A stretch of 64,000 bases of DNA. Source: Planctomycetota bacterium (lineage in GTDB: Bacteria; Planctomycetota; UBA1135; GCA-002686595). Made by a program: the position numbers and the translations under genes. This document shows positions 9,066 to 17,803 of the stretch, piece by piece (positions within the stretch are counted from its first letter, which is position 1; each line of letters starts with the position of its first letter). The notes beneath the pieces were generated by a model. The model was not told where the DNA came from. It was given only the letters and a program-made list of their open reading frames with translations, and did not search any database. The stretch covers positions 367,475 to 431,474 of the forward strand of contig JACKHV010000004.1 of assembly GCA_020638835.1 (NCBI GenBank), written 5' to 3'.

Positions 9066-10118
9066 ATGACCCAGCAGATCCGCCGCACCGCTTCCTTCGT
9101 CCTCGCCTTCTGCGCCGCCGGCAGCCTAGCCGCCCAGGCCGGCGAGCTCCGCCGAGATCGGATCCCCGCCGCGACCGACTGGGTCCTGCACGTCGACATG
9201 GAAGCGGTCGTCGGCAGCGGCCTCTACCGGCAGGCGGAAGTCGTGGGGCTGCTCTCCGGTCGCTACAAGTCCGACTATCGCGACGACTTCTTGAGCGAGC
9301 TGGACCTCGAAGGCGCTGACGAGTTCGAGCGCGTGCTCCTGCTGCACGACTTCGACCCCTTCGAGGACTTCAAGTCGCTGACCTTGTTCGGCGAGCTCGC
9401 CGCCCCGAACTCCGCGGTCGTGGTCTTCGACTTCGGCCCGAAGGCGGCGGAGATCCTCGCCGACCTCCGCGCGCAGCCCGAACACCTCTCCGTCGAACAC
9501 GACGGCCTGAAGTTCGACGCGTGGCTCGAGGACGGCAACGAGGTGAACGGATACCTCTTCGCGCTGCCGGCCGACGAGGACGGAGCGATGACGATCGCGG
9601 TCTGCGAGGAGCGCGATCCGCTGCTCGACGCCGCGCGCGTGTTGATGGGCGAGAGCGCTTCGCTCGCCGGCGTCGCACAGGCGGGGGACGGCGGACTGCT
9701 CGCGCAACCCGCAGCAGGCTCGTTCGTCTACGTCGAGGTCGCGGGTTCCATCCCGGGCGTCGAAGAGAGCGATCCCGCGTCCCGCATCTTCTCGTCGGCG
9801 CGCGCGCTGCGCTTCGACGTCGGCGAGCAAGAGGGCCAGTTCCTCGCGCAGCTGACGCTGGAGACCGACCGGCCCGACGAAGCGCGCCGCGTGGCGCAAG
9901 TCGTGCAAGGCGTCGTGGCGCTCGCCGCGCTGGCCGCTTCCGACTCGCCGGAGTCGCAGGCCTTCGCCGAGATCGCCGACGGCGTGAACGTCACGGCTCG
10001 CGACGCCGAGCTGATCGCCGACTTCGAGATGTCGTCGAGCCGCATGGTGCAGCTCGCCGCCGAACACCGCGACCGGCGACGTGCCGAGCGCGAAGCGCGC
10101 GCGAACAGGACGCGCTGA
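9066..10118 (+). CDS. secreted protein of unknown function
   Basis: This 350-residue protein starts at the ATG at 9066, because the next residues form a clean Sec signal peptide (two Arg, hydrophobic core, AQA-like cleavage near residue 25). The mature part is acidic and soluble, starts with RIPAATDWVLHVDMEA and has a central alternating strand/helix pattern. No catalytic motif stands out. The last 20 residues are strongly basic. It lies 18 nt upstream of an ECF sigma gene in the same direction, which suggests one operon with the sigma/anti-sigma pair. A role in envelope sensing is possible, but this is inferred only from the neighbours. Confidence 0.75.
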   Translation: MTQQIRRTASFVLAFCAAGSLAAQAGELRRDRIPAATDWVLHVDMEAVVGSGLYRQAEVVGLLSGRYKSDYRDDFLSELDLEGADEFERVLLLHDFDPFEDFKSLTLFGELAAPNSAVVVFDFGPKAAEILADLRAQPEHLSVEHDGLKFDAWLEDGNEVNGYLFALPADEDGAMTIAVCEERDPLLDAARVLMGESASLAGVAQAGDGGLLAQPAAGSFVYVEVAGSIPGVEESDPASRIFSSARALRFDVGEQEGQFLAQLTLETDRPDEARRVAQVVQGVVALAALAASDSPESQAFAEIADGVNVTARDAELIADFEMSSSRMVQLAAEHRDRRRAEREARANRTR

Positions 10119-10136
10119 GACACGAACCGGGCACAG

Positions 10137-10868
10137 ATGGGGCAGGAGCGACGAGCGCAGGTCGAGCGAGGGGTGGAAGCGGACGAACACGCGTCCGCGT
10201 CGGAGCTCCGCGAACTCACGCCGCTCGAGCTCGCGCGCCGCGCGCGGGCCGGATCGCGCCCGTGCTTCGCCGCGCTCGTCGAGCGCCACGAAGCGCCGCT
10301 CTACCGCTTCCTGCTCGCGCGCGTCGGCGATCGCTGCGAGGCGGAAGACCTCTGCCAAGACGCTTTCTTGCGCGCTTGGGAACGACTCGACCGCTACGAC
10401 GAGCGCTGGCAGTTCTCGACCTGGCTCTACACGATCGCGCTGCGCATGGCGGTCAGCCGCGGCCGCAAGCTGCGCCCCGAGCTGAACACCGAACGCGTCG
10501 CCTCCGAGCGCGGCGGTCCCGACCCGGCGGCGCAGTGCCAAGCCGCCGAGGAGCGCGACTCGCTGTGGGCGCTCGCGAAGGAGCATTGCAGCGAGGACCA
10601 GCGCACTGCGCTCTGGCTGCGTTACGGCGAGGACGTCTCCTACGAGGAGCTCGGCCGCATCCTGGGCCGACCGGTCGCGACCGTGCGCGTGCAGCTGTTC
10701 CGCGCGAGGCGCCTGCTCGAGCGCAGATTGCTGGAGCGTGAGGCGGAACGCGAACGGCCGCGGGCGGTATCAGGGGCGACCGAAGCCTCGCTCCCGAGCT
10801 TCGACCTCCGCACCCTCTCGCCGCGGGCTCCCTCCATGGGCTCGCCGGCGAACGGAGTCCTCCGATGA
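10137..10868 (+). CDS. ECF-type RNA polymerase sigma factor
   Basis: This 243-residue protein has region 2 at about residues 40-110 (EDLCQDAFLRAWERLDRYD, WLYTIALRMA) and region 4 at about 150-215 with the helix-turn-helix YEELGRILGRPVATVRVQL. There is no region 1.1 or region 3, as expected for the ECF group. An extra tail of about 30 residues rich in Arg and Ser follows region 4. It ends in an ATGA overlap with the next gene, a membrane protein that is probably its anti-sigma factor. It probably directs transcription of an envelope-response regulon. The signal is unknown. Confidence 0.92.
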   Translation: MGQERRAQVERGVEADEHASASELRELTPLELARRARAGSRPCFAALVERHEAPLYRFLLARVGDRCEAEDLCQDAFLRAWERLDRYDERWQFSTWLYTIALRMAVSRGRKLRPELNTERVASERGGPDPAAQCQAAEERDSLWALAKEHCSEDQRTALWLRYGEDVSYEELGRILGRPVATVRVQLFRARRLLERRLLEREAERERPRAVSGATEASLPSFDLRTLSPRAPSMGSPANGVLR

Positions 10869-11299
10869 GACGTCCCGACCTCGAAAGCATGCTGCGCCGC
10901 GAACTGCGCGGTACGACCATCGCGCCCCGTCCGGCGCTGCGCCGGCGCATCCTCACGGCGCTGGAGTCCGCACCGGACCGGCCGTGCACCCAGGAAGCGG
11001 AGCGGGGGGACTTCGGGGAGCCTTCGCCGCGTCGCTTGCCCGTCTGGATCACCGGACTCGCGGCGGGCCTGCTCGCCCTGGTCGGACTGCGCGCTTCGCT
11101 CGTCGAGCCCGCCGTCCCCGTGCCGCAACACGAACTGACGGTCGCCCTGGGCGAGACGCTCGACGGATCCGCCTCGGCGCTCGAGTCGGACCTGCTCGCG
11201 CAAGCCGACCTGCTCGCCGAGGACGCGCGCCGCGCCGCCTCGATCCTGCTCGAGCGCATGCCGGCGGCGCCTTGGGCGCGCAAGTCCGACGCGCGCTGA
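10865..11299 (+). CDS. single-span membrane protein, probable anti-sigma factor
   Basis: This 144-residue protein has a cytoplasmic N-terminal segment of about 60 residues, one transmembrane helix (WITGLAAGLLALVGL, about 61-77) and an extracytoplasmic helical tail. The HxxxCxxC zinc motif of classical ZAS anti-sigma factors is absent. The assignment rests on topology and on the 4-bp ATGA overlap with the ECF sigma gene, the usual arrangement of a sigma/anti-sigma pair. The helical tail (about 85-140, rich in Leu, Glu and Arg) resembles periplasmic sensor regions of the CpxP/Spy kind only in character. No homology is claimed. Confidence 0.65.
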   Translation: MRRPDLESMLRRELRGTTIAPRPALRRRILTALESAPDRPCTQEAERGDFGEPSPRRLPVWITGLAAGLLALVGLRASLVEPAVPVPQHELTVALGETLDGSASALESDLLAQADLLAEDARRAASILLERMPAAPWARKSDAR

Positions 11300-11340
11300 G
11301 CGCGACGTCGGACGCGGGGACTCCAGGCCGGAAGGCGCGC

Positions 11341-11787
11341 TTACTCGAGGTGGCTGCGCAGCATCCAGGCGCTCTTCTCGTGCAGCTCGATGCGTCGCAC
11401 ACCGAGGTCGACGCTGGCGTCGTCACCGGCCGCGGTGCCGGCCTTGACGACCCGGCGTGCCGCGTCGGCGACGGCCACCTGGTCCGCGCCGAGGATCTCG
11501 ATCATGTCGAGCGCGGCGGGGACGGTGCTGTCCTCCTTCACCTTCGCGCGCTTCATGAACTGCGAGTAGCTGCCGGGGGCCGGCGCGCCGAGGGCGCGGA
11601 TGCGCTCCGCGATCTCGTCCACGGCGAGCGCGAGCTCCGTGTACTGCGTCTCGAACAGCGTGTGGAGCGTGGTGAACATCGGGCCCGTCACGTTCCAGTG
11701 GTAGCTGTGAGTCTTCAGGTAGAGCGTGTAGCTGTCGGCGAGGAGCCCTTCGAGGGCGTCGACGACGGCTTGCTTGTCTTGGTTCAT
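11341..11787 (-). CDS. dps: Dps family ferritin-like DNA-protecting protein
   Basis: This 148-residue protein has the full length of a Dps subunit. The ferroxidase ligands typical of Dps are present as H-x11-H/D-x3-E style residues in SYHWNVTGPMF and AVDEIAERI, and the five-helix pattern is preserved to the end. The ATG at 11787 is chosen because MNQDKQAVVDALEGLL begins the first conserved helix and an AAGAGAGAGA-like purine stretch lies just upstream. Any longer frame reads into the opposite-strand region. Dps forms a dodecamer that stores iron and consumes peroxide, often induced in stationary phase or under oxidative stress. The gene stands alone between convergent and divergent neighbours. 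Confidence 0.92.
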   Translation of the reverse strand: MNQDKQAVVDALEGLLADSYTLYLKTHSYHWNVTGPMFTTLHTLFETQYTELALAVDEIAERIRALGAPAPGSYSQFMKRAKVKEDSTVPAALDMIEILGADQVAVADAARRVVKAGTAAGDDASVDLGVRRIELHEKSAWMLRSHLE

Positions 11788-11962
11788 GCCGGATCTCTCT
11801 CTTCGATCGGGGTGGCGACGAAGCGCACGCGCGCCGGGGCAGCTTGGCGGGGCCGCGAGAATCGAGCCGTCGGCGCGCGCGTGGCTTAGAGTGGGTCTGC
11901 GGCTCCGCCGATCCTCTTGGCCCGGGCCGTCCCCCCACTCAACGACCGAAGCGAGACTTCCG

Positions 11963-14023
11963 ATGCTCATCCACGCGAGAAGAGCCATGTTCGCCGCCGC
12001 CGCGCTGGGATTCGCGGGAGCGACCCACGCACAGCCGCCGACGAGCCCGCAAGGCGGCTCCGACTGCATGGCGTAGGGTACGGCCGGCTGGCGGACTTTC
12101 GCCGTGCTCACGATCGGCGAGACGATCGGAGGCTACACGCCGCCCGGAGTGCCGGACGGACTCGGGGCCTTCGCGCTCGACGACGACACGGTCCGCGTGT
12201 TCATGAACCACGAGCGGCAGCACTCGCGCGGCTACGCGTACTCGCTCGACGACGGCAACGTCGGCAGCTTCACGCTCACCGGCGCGCGCGTCTCCTACGT
12301 CGACGTCGACCGCGCGAGCTTGCTGCCCGTCGCGAGCGGCCTCGCCTACGACAAGGTCTTCGACGCGAACGGCAACCAGGCCTCGAGCGTGAGCTTCCAG
12401 CCCTCCTTCCTCTCCGGCTTCAGCCGCTTCTGTTCCGGCTCGATGTTCGAGGCGGAACAGTTCGGCGCCGGCCGCGGCTTGGCGGAGCGCGCGTACATCA
12501 CCGGCGAGGAGGACGGCAAGGCGAGCAACGCGGTCGGTGGAGCCGTGTGGGCCGTCGATCCGGCCTCGAGCGCGATCTGGCAGTTGCCGGACCTCGGGCG
12601 CGGCGCGTGGGAGAACGTCGCGGTGCTCGACACCGGCAGCGCTTCGACCGTCGCGCTGCTCTTGATGGACGACTCCGCGCCCTTCAACGCGGGCGGCGAT
12701 CCGCAGAACGAGGCGGCGCCGCTGTACCTCTACGTCGGGACGAAGGACCCGCTCGGTGACTTCCCCGCGCGGAACGGCTTGCGCGGAGGAAGCCTCTTCG
12801 TGTGGGTCGCGGACGCGCCGGGCGTGTCGACTCCCGCGGACTTCCACGCCTCCGGCACGGAAGTCGGTTCCTGGGTGCAGATCGACAACGCGCGCAACCT
12901 CGCGTCCGCGAGCGAGACCGGCACCACGGGCTACGACGAGTACGGTTATCCGACGCAACGCACGTTGTGGTTGCGCGCGGAGGCCGCCGGCGCTTTCGGC
13001 TTCTCGCGGCCCGAGGACGTCTCGACGAATCCGTTCGACGGCACCGTGTGCGCGCTCTCTTCGACCGGCGTCGACACCTACGTCAGCGGAGTGGACACCT
13101 ACGGCACCGTCTACTCGCTGGCGACGGACTTCAGCGACCGGTCCGCGGACCTCACGATCGTCTACGACGGCGACGCGGATCCGACGCGCGCGCTGCGCTC
13201 GCCCGACAACCTCGACTGGGCCGACGATGGCTTCCTCTACGTGCAGGAGGACCGCGCGGAAGTCACCGACCTCTCCGGCGTGCCGCTCTTCGGGCCCGGC
13301 GCCGTGAATCCGAACGAGGCGGGCATCGTCCGCATCGACCCCGCGACCGGTGCGACCGCGCGCGTGGCGAACATCGACCGCAGCGTCGTGATCGACCCGA
13401 CCGTGGCGAACCCGCTGAGCGCCGTCGACCGACTCGCGTCGACGCCCGGCGCGTGGGAGTCCTCGGGGATCGTCGACGTCTCGACGCTCTTCGGCCGCGC
13501 GGCGGGGACCTTGTTCCTCTTCGACGTGCAGGCGCACGGCATCAGCAACCAGGTCGGACTCGACCCGAGCTCGCGCATCTCGGACGGCGACCTGGTGCAG
13601 GGCGGGCAGCTCGCCTTCCTCGAGCTCGTCGCGCTGGGCGACAACGACTGCGTCGCCAGCGCGAACTCCGTCGGTAGCGGCGCGTCGATCCGCGCCGAGG
13701 GCTCGACATTGGTCGCCGACAACGACTTCACGCTCTACGCGGAGGGCTTGCCCGCGCACACGCCCGGCGTGTTCTTCCACGGCACGGCGCAGCAACAGAC
13801 GCCCTTCGGCAACGGGACGCTCTGCGTCGGCGGCTTCTCGGTCCGCCTGAGCCCGCCGGTCTTCTCCAACTCCGCCGGCGCGTCGACGAAGCCCGTCGAC
13901 CTGACGGGCACGACGGCCGCGTGGATCGTCCCGGGCGCGACGCTGCACTTCCAGCTGTGGTACCGCGACCCCGCGGGGGGCGGCTTCAACCTCAGCGACG
14001 GCTTGCGGATCAGCTGGCTGTAG
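11963..14023 (+). pseudogene. PhoX-like secreted protein interrupted by an in-frame amber codon
   Basis: Two segments lie in the same frame. Residues encoded from the ATG at 11963 form a signal peptide (cleaved after THAQ) followed by a short linker. A TAG at 12074-12076 then stops the frame. Right after it the same frame continues with GTAGWRTFAVLTIGE and 640 more residues that match PhoX/DUF839-type proteins (GVPDGLGAFALDDDTVRVFM, HE..RG, RPEDVSTNP, DNLDWADDGFLYVQED). A C-terminal tail of about 85 residues (FGNGTLCVGG, FQLWYRDPAGGG, FNLSDGL) is a beta-sandwich extension common in planctomycete secreted proteins. A single base change (for example TAC or TAT, Tyr) would restore one gene of 686 codons. 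A restart at GTG 12104 would give a protein without a signal peptide, so a genuine nonsense mutation or a sequencing error is more likely. Confidence 0.7.
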
Positions 14024-14175
14024 GGCGCCGGGCGGCGGCGAGGGAGTCGCGAGCGGGACGCGCCCGACGTGATCGGCGGCTCCGTCGCGAACCAGGATGC
14101 GCTCCTGGCGGTCGAGGGACGAGAGGGCCGTCCCGCGGCCCGGGAGGGCGGAATGCCTCTACCGAGACGGACAAA

Positions 14176-14191
14176 TCTACGATATTGTAGA
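14176..14191. promoter_or_regulatory. palindromic operator upstream of the toxin-antitoxin pair
   Basis: The 16-bp sequence TCTACGATATTGTAGA is a palindrome with one mismatched pair. It lies 3 nt before the antitoxin ATG in a locally AT-rich patch that also carries a -10-like TACGAT. Ribbon-helix-helix antitoxins typically bind such sites and repress their own operon. Confidence 0.6.
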
Positions 14192-14194
14192 GAA

Positions 14195-14464
14195 ATGGGC
14201 GACACCACCCAGATCTCGGCGCACATCGCCGCCTCGACCAAGGAACAGCTCGAGCGGCTGGTCCGCGCGACGGGGATGACCCGCACGCACCTCGTCGAGC
14301 AGGCGCTGCTCCACCACCTGCGGGCGCTGCGCGAGCTCCCGCTCGACGCGATCGTCCCGGCGCGCGTGGTGCTCTCGACGGAGAGCGCCGAGCGGGTGCG
14401 CGACCTGGTCGAGCGTCCGCCGGAGCCGACCGACGACCTGCGCGAGCTGTTCGAGGATCGCTGA
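14195..14464 (+). CDS. ribbon-helix-helix antitoxin (DUF1778/TacA-like)
   Basis: This 89-residue protein has an N-terminal ribbon-helix-helix segment (strand TTQISAHIA, helix 1 TKEQLERLVRATG, helix 2 RTHLVEQALLHHL). A C-terminal extension (about 50-89, ESAERVRDLVE, DDLRELFED) is of the kind that wraps around and neutralises a GNAT toxin. The ATG at 14195 is preferred because the ribbon strand begins at residue 4 and the operator-like palindrome lies directly upstream. The toxin gene begins 4 nt after its stop. Family knowledge: such antitoxins repress the operon and block the acetyltransferase toxin. Confidence 0.85.
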   Translation: MGDTTQISAHIAASTKEQLERLVRATGMTRTHLVEQALLHHLRALRELPLDAIVPARVVLSTESAERVRDLVERPPEPTDDLRELFEDR

Positions 14465-14467
14465 GGC

Positions 14468-15010
14468 GTGGCCGTCCGCATCCGGGCGCTCGCCGAGAGC
14501 GACGATCGAGCGGGCTTCCGCTCGGGGAACGAGGCGCTCGACCTCTTCTTCCACCAGTACGCCGGACAGAACCAGTTCCGCCACCACGTGGGCGTGACCT
14601 ACGTCGCGACCGAGTCCGCGTCCGAAGACGAGTCCGAGCAGCTCCTCGGCTTCGCGACGGTCGCACCCGCCGCCCTCGACGCCGACGAACTGCCGAACGG
14701 CAAGTCGATGCCGCCGTACCCGATCCCCGTCCTGCGCCTCGCGCGCTTGGCGACCGACGAGCGGCACCGAGGCCGCGGCGTCGCGCTCGCGCTCCTGCGC
14801 TTCACGATCGAGCTGGCAGAGCACCAACGCGACGAAGTCGGCTGCGTCGGCGTGCTCGTCGACGCGAAGCCCGAGTCGACGGCCTTCTACGAACGCTTCG
14901 GCTTCGTGCCGCTCGACACGCTCGCCGGCGAGATCCTGAGCGCGCCGCGCGCGATCAGCATGTTCCTGCCGCTGGGCAGCGTGCCGCGGCGGACGGCGCC
15001 GCCCGCCTGA
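14468..15010 (+). CDS. GNAT acetyltransferase toxin (TacT/AtaT-like)
   Basis: This 180-residue protein has the layout of GNAT toxins: the N-terminal substrate motif FRSGNEALDLFFHQYAGQNQ; a central strand with YVATE and LLGFATVAP; the acetyl-CoA binding loop RLATDERHRGRGVALALL (variant of Q/RxxGxG/A); and a C-terminal AFYERFGF motif with the catalytic Tyr expected there. It is encoded 4 nt downstream of the ribbon-helix-helix antitoxin from a GTG start. Known relatives acetylate the aminoacyl group of charged tRNAs and stop translation. The tRNA target here cannot be read from the sequence. Confidence 0.85.
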   Translation: MAVRIRALAESDDRAGFRSGNEALDLFFHQYAGQNQFRHHVGVTYVATESASEDESEQLLGFATVAPAALDADELPNGKSMPPYPIPVLRLARLATDERHRGRGVALALLRFTIELAEHQRDEVGCVGVLVDAKPESTAFYERFGFVPLDTLAGEILSAPRAISMFLPLGSVPRRTAPPA

Positions 15011-15026
15011 ATCGCTGCTGCGGAGC

Positions 15027-16241
15027 CTAGATCCCCGCCGCCTGCAGGATCTCCGACTCGGTCAAGAGGCGCGGCGTCGTCTTCGCCAGCTCGAGCACGC
15101 GCGCGACGGCCTCGTCGGTCGGGGTCTTGCCGCGCTTCTCGAGGTACCACTGGACGTTCGAGCGGCCGGACATCGGGCCGACTTCGATGCGTTGTTCGAG
15201 GCCGAAGAGGTCGGCGGGGACGCCGGAGTAGACGCGGTTGGCGAGCCACTCGTCGCCCTTGCGCAGCGCCTTGATCACGGCGGAGGCGTGGACGCCGGTG
15301 CCGGTCTCGAAGGCGTCGGAGCCGAAGACCGGGTAGTTGTCGGGGAACGGCGTGCCGGTCGCCTCGGCGGCGAGGCGGCAGTACTCGCCGAGCTTGGAGA
15401 GGTCCTGGTGGATGATGCCGTTGAGGCGCAGGTTCACGAGCAGGAGGTCCATCTCGGTGTTGCCCGTGCGCTCGCCGATGCCGAGGGCGGTCGCGTGCAG
15501 TCGCGTCGCGCCGGCTTCGAGGGCGGCGAGGGTGTTCAGCAGGCCCATGCCGCGGTCGCGGTGGCCGTGCCAGTCGATGCCGACCTCGGGGTTGGTCTCC
15601 TCGACGATGCCCTTCACGAACTGCACGACGCGGCGCGTGCCCTCGGGGGTCGAGTGGCCGCAGGTGTCGCAGACGCAGACGCGCTTCGCGCCGGCTTCGA
15701 TCGCTGTGGTGTAGAGCGCGCGGATCTGGTCGGGGTGGGCGCGCGTCGTGTCCTCGGTGACGAACATCGACGGCAGGGAGTGGTCGTTCGCGAAGGTGAT
15801 CGCGCCCTTGACCAGGTCGAGCATCTTGTCGAAGTCCCAACCCTCCGCGAACTGGCGGATCGGGCTGGAGCCGATGAAGGCGCAGACCTCGATCGGCGAG
15901 CCGGTCTGCTGGACCATGTCGACGACGGGCTCGATGTCCGTGATGACGGTGCGGCAGGCGACGTTCGGCGTGATCGCGAGGTCCTTCATCTCGCCCACGA
16001 GCGCGAGGATGTGGTCGCGCGCGCGATCGCCGGCGCCCGGCAGACCGACGTCGGCGGTCTGGATGCCGAGGTCGTCCATCAGGTGGATCAGGCGGATCTT
16101 CTGGTCGAGGCTGGGGTCCTTCGCCGAGGGGCTCTGGAGGCCGTCGCGCAGGGTCTCGTCGTCGAACTGCACCTCGACGTCGATGCGCGGGTAGGGCTCG
16201 TTCCAGTCGTAGATCAGTTCTTCGCGCTGCGTGTCGCTCAT
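15027..16241 (-). CDS. homocitrate/2-isopropylmalate synthase-like (DRE-TIM) enzyme
   Basis: This 404-residue enzyme belongs to the DRE-TIM metallolyase group. It has the substrate loop DDETLRDGLQSP at the N-terminus, the CDTCGHSTPEGTRR strand, the metal-ligand HxH motif as WHGHRDRG and GIGERTGN near the C-terminal edge of the barrel. It lacks the C-terminal allosteric LeuA domain. The family consensus around the ligands is HxHND, so the Arg in HGHRD is unusual. Substrates could be 2-oxoglutarate (homocitrate), 2-oxoisovalerate (isopropylmalate) or another oxo acid condensed with acetyl-CoA. A homoaconitase-like gene exists at 49039 and aspartate kinase is next door. The ATG at 16241 fits the family N-terminus. 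Confidence 0.8.
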   Translation of the reverse strand: MSDTQREELIYDWNEPYPRIDVEVQFDDETLRDGLQSPSAKDPSLDQKIRLIHLMDDLGIQTADVGLPGAGDRARDHILALVGEMKDLAITPNVACRTVITDIEPVVDMVQQTGSPIEVCAFIGSSPIRQFAEGWDFDKMLDLVKGAITFANDHSLPSMFVTEDTTRAHPDQIRALYTTAIEAGAKRVCVCDTCGHSTPEGTRRVVQFVKGIVEETNPEVGIDWHGHRDRGMGLLNTLAALEAGATRLHATALGIGERTGNTEMDLLLVNLRLNGIIHQDLSKLGEYCRLAAEATGTPFPDNYPVFGSDAFETGTGVHASAVIKALRKGDEWLANRVYSGVPADLFGLEQRIEVGPMSGRSNVQWYLEKRGKTPTDEAVARVLELAKTTPRLLTESEILQAAGI

Positions 16242-16432
16242 GGTCGGGTTCCGTGGCTCCTGGTGGACTCTCCGGCGGACAGGAGAGCGCCCGGCAGCCT
16301 AGCAAAAAGCGTCGCGCGCCGGGTTCGCTCGGGGGGGACGGCCGGGCGAAGAGTCCCGTAATGACGGGAAGTGGAGAGGTGCTCGCGCGGTAGCCGAGCA
16401 TCGGACCGACCGATATCCTCCCTCGCACTCGG

Positions 16433-17746
16433 ATGCTGTTCCCCCAAGTCATGAAGTTCGGAGGCGCCGCCCTGCGCGACGGCGCGGCGGTTCGCCGGGT
16501 CTGCGCGTTGATCGCCGCGGCGGACCGTCCGGCGGTCGTCGTCAGCGCGCACCACGGCGTGACGGCGCTCTTGCAGCGGGCGGCTCGCGAAGCGGCGGAA
16601 GGGCGGCTCGAGACCGACGCGCTGCGCGTGCGGCACCGCGGCTTGCTGTCGCAGCTCGAGCTCGACCCCGAGCTCCTGAACCGCCACTTCACGGAGCTCT
16701 TCAGCGTGCTCGGTGAAGTGCGCGCGAAGGGTCGACTCGAAGCGAGCGAGCTGGACTTCGTGCTGTCGTTCGGCGAGCGCATGAGCGCGCGCATCGTCGC
16801 CGCCTGTCTGCGCGAACAGGGCGTCGCCGCGGCGCCGCTCGACGCCTTCGACCTCGGCCTCGTCTCCGACAGCCGCCACGGACGCGCGAAGCCGCTGCCC
16901 GGCACGGGAACCCAGCTGCGCAAGTCGCTCGCCGAAGTGCACGGCGTGCCCGTCGTCACCGGCTTCCTCGCGCGCGACGCGCAAGGGCGACTGACGACGC
17001 TCGGTCCGAACGGCTCGGATCTCTCCGCGGCACTCGTCGCGGAAGCGGTCGGTGCGCTCGAGCTGGTCTTCTACAAGCGCGTGCCGGGGATCATGACGGC
17101 CGACCCCGCGCGCGTTCCGGGCGCGCGCGTGATCGCGGAGATCGGCTTCGCCGAAGCGGAAGAGCTCGCGGCGCACGGCGCCGAGGTGCTGCACCCGGGC
17201 GCGATCGAACCCGCGATCCGCGCCGGCTTCCGCGTGCGCGTCGTCGACGTCGACGCACCGGACCAACACGGCACGATCCTCTCGAGCACGCAGGCGCCCG
17301 CCGGTCCGCGCGCGCTCGCCACGCTCGAACCGCTCCACGGCTTCACGTGTCCGCTGCCCTCCATCGCCGGCCGCGCCGATTTGCTCGCGCGCGCCTTCGA
17401 GCTGCTGCGGGAAGAGGAGGTCGAACCCTCCATCGCCACCGCGATCGGCGGAGGCTTCCACGTCTTCGCGACGAGCGCCGAAGCCGTGCGTCGCGTCGCG
17501 GGACGGCTCGGTCCGAACGTCGTCCTGGAGTCCGCTTGCTCCGCGATCACCGCGGTCGGCGGCGGAGGGTCCGTGACGGGATCCCGCATGTTGACGGCCC
17601 TCGAGGCCGAGGCGATCCGACCGCGCCTCGCCTTCGCGCTCGAACGCGGTCTGTCACAGACCGTGATCGTCGACGAGGCCGACAGCGCCCGGGCGTTGCG
17701 CGCCCTGCACACCGCGCTCTTCGAGGAGCGTGAGTTCGTGCACTAG
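16433..17746 (+). CDS. aspartate kinase
   Basis: This 437-residue kinase has the amino-acid-kinase motif VMKFGGAALRDG at residues 6-17, the substrate loop LSFGERMSARI, the LTTLGPNGSDLSAA segment (variant of TLGRGGSDTTA), YKRVPGIMTADP and VLHPGAIEPA. Two ACT-like regulatory segments follow at about 310-437 (PSIATAIGGGFHVF, SACSAITAVG). It catalyses ATP-dependent phosphorylation of aspartate, the first step toward threonine, methionine and diaminopimelate. The ACT domains imply feedback control by an end-product amino acid. It is transcribed divergently from the synthase-like gene at 15027, with a 190-bp intergenic region containing a -10-like TATCCT. The class assignment is firm. The specific paralogue is not. 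Confidence 0.9.
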   Translation: MLFPQVMKFGGAALRDGAAVRRVCALIAAADRPAVVVSAHHGVTALLQRAAREAAEGRLETDALRVRHRGLLSQLELDPELLNRHFTELFSVLGEVRAKGRLEASELDFVLSFGERMSARIVAACLREQGVAAAPLDAFDLGLVSDSRHGRAKPLPGTGTQLRKSLAEVHGVPVVTGFLARDAQGRLTTLGPNGSDLSAALVAEAVGALELVFYKRVPGIMTADPARVPGARVIAEIGFAEAEELAAHGAEVLHPGAIEPAIRAGFRVRVVDVDAPDQHGTILSSTQAPAGPRALATLEPLHGFTCPLPSIAGRADLLARAFELLREEEVEPSIATAIGGGFHVFATSAEAVRRVAGRLGPNVVLESACSAITAVGGGGSVTGSRMLTALEAEAIRPRLAFALERGLSQTVIVDEADSARALRALHTALFEEREFVH

Positions 17747-17803
17747 GAGCAGCCTCCGCGGCCCGGCGCGGGGTATCCTCCCTGCCCGCCAGGAAGCCCC
17801 GCC

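Noticed and set aside
12074..12076. Possible recoding of TAG (for example pyrrolysine) in the PhoX-like gene
   Set aside because: Other genes in the window end normally at TAG (the genes ending at 14023 and 23159), and no pyl genes or special downstream structure are visible. Error or nonsense mutation is simpler.
17747..17803. M-box or other magnesium riboswitch before mgtE
   Set aside because: The leader is under 60 nt and shows no long conserved helices, so it is too short for an M-box.
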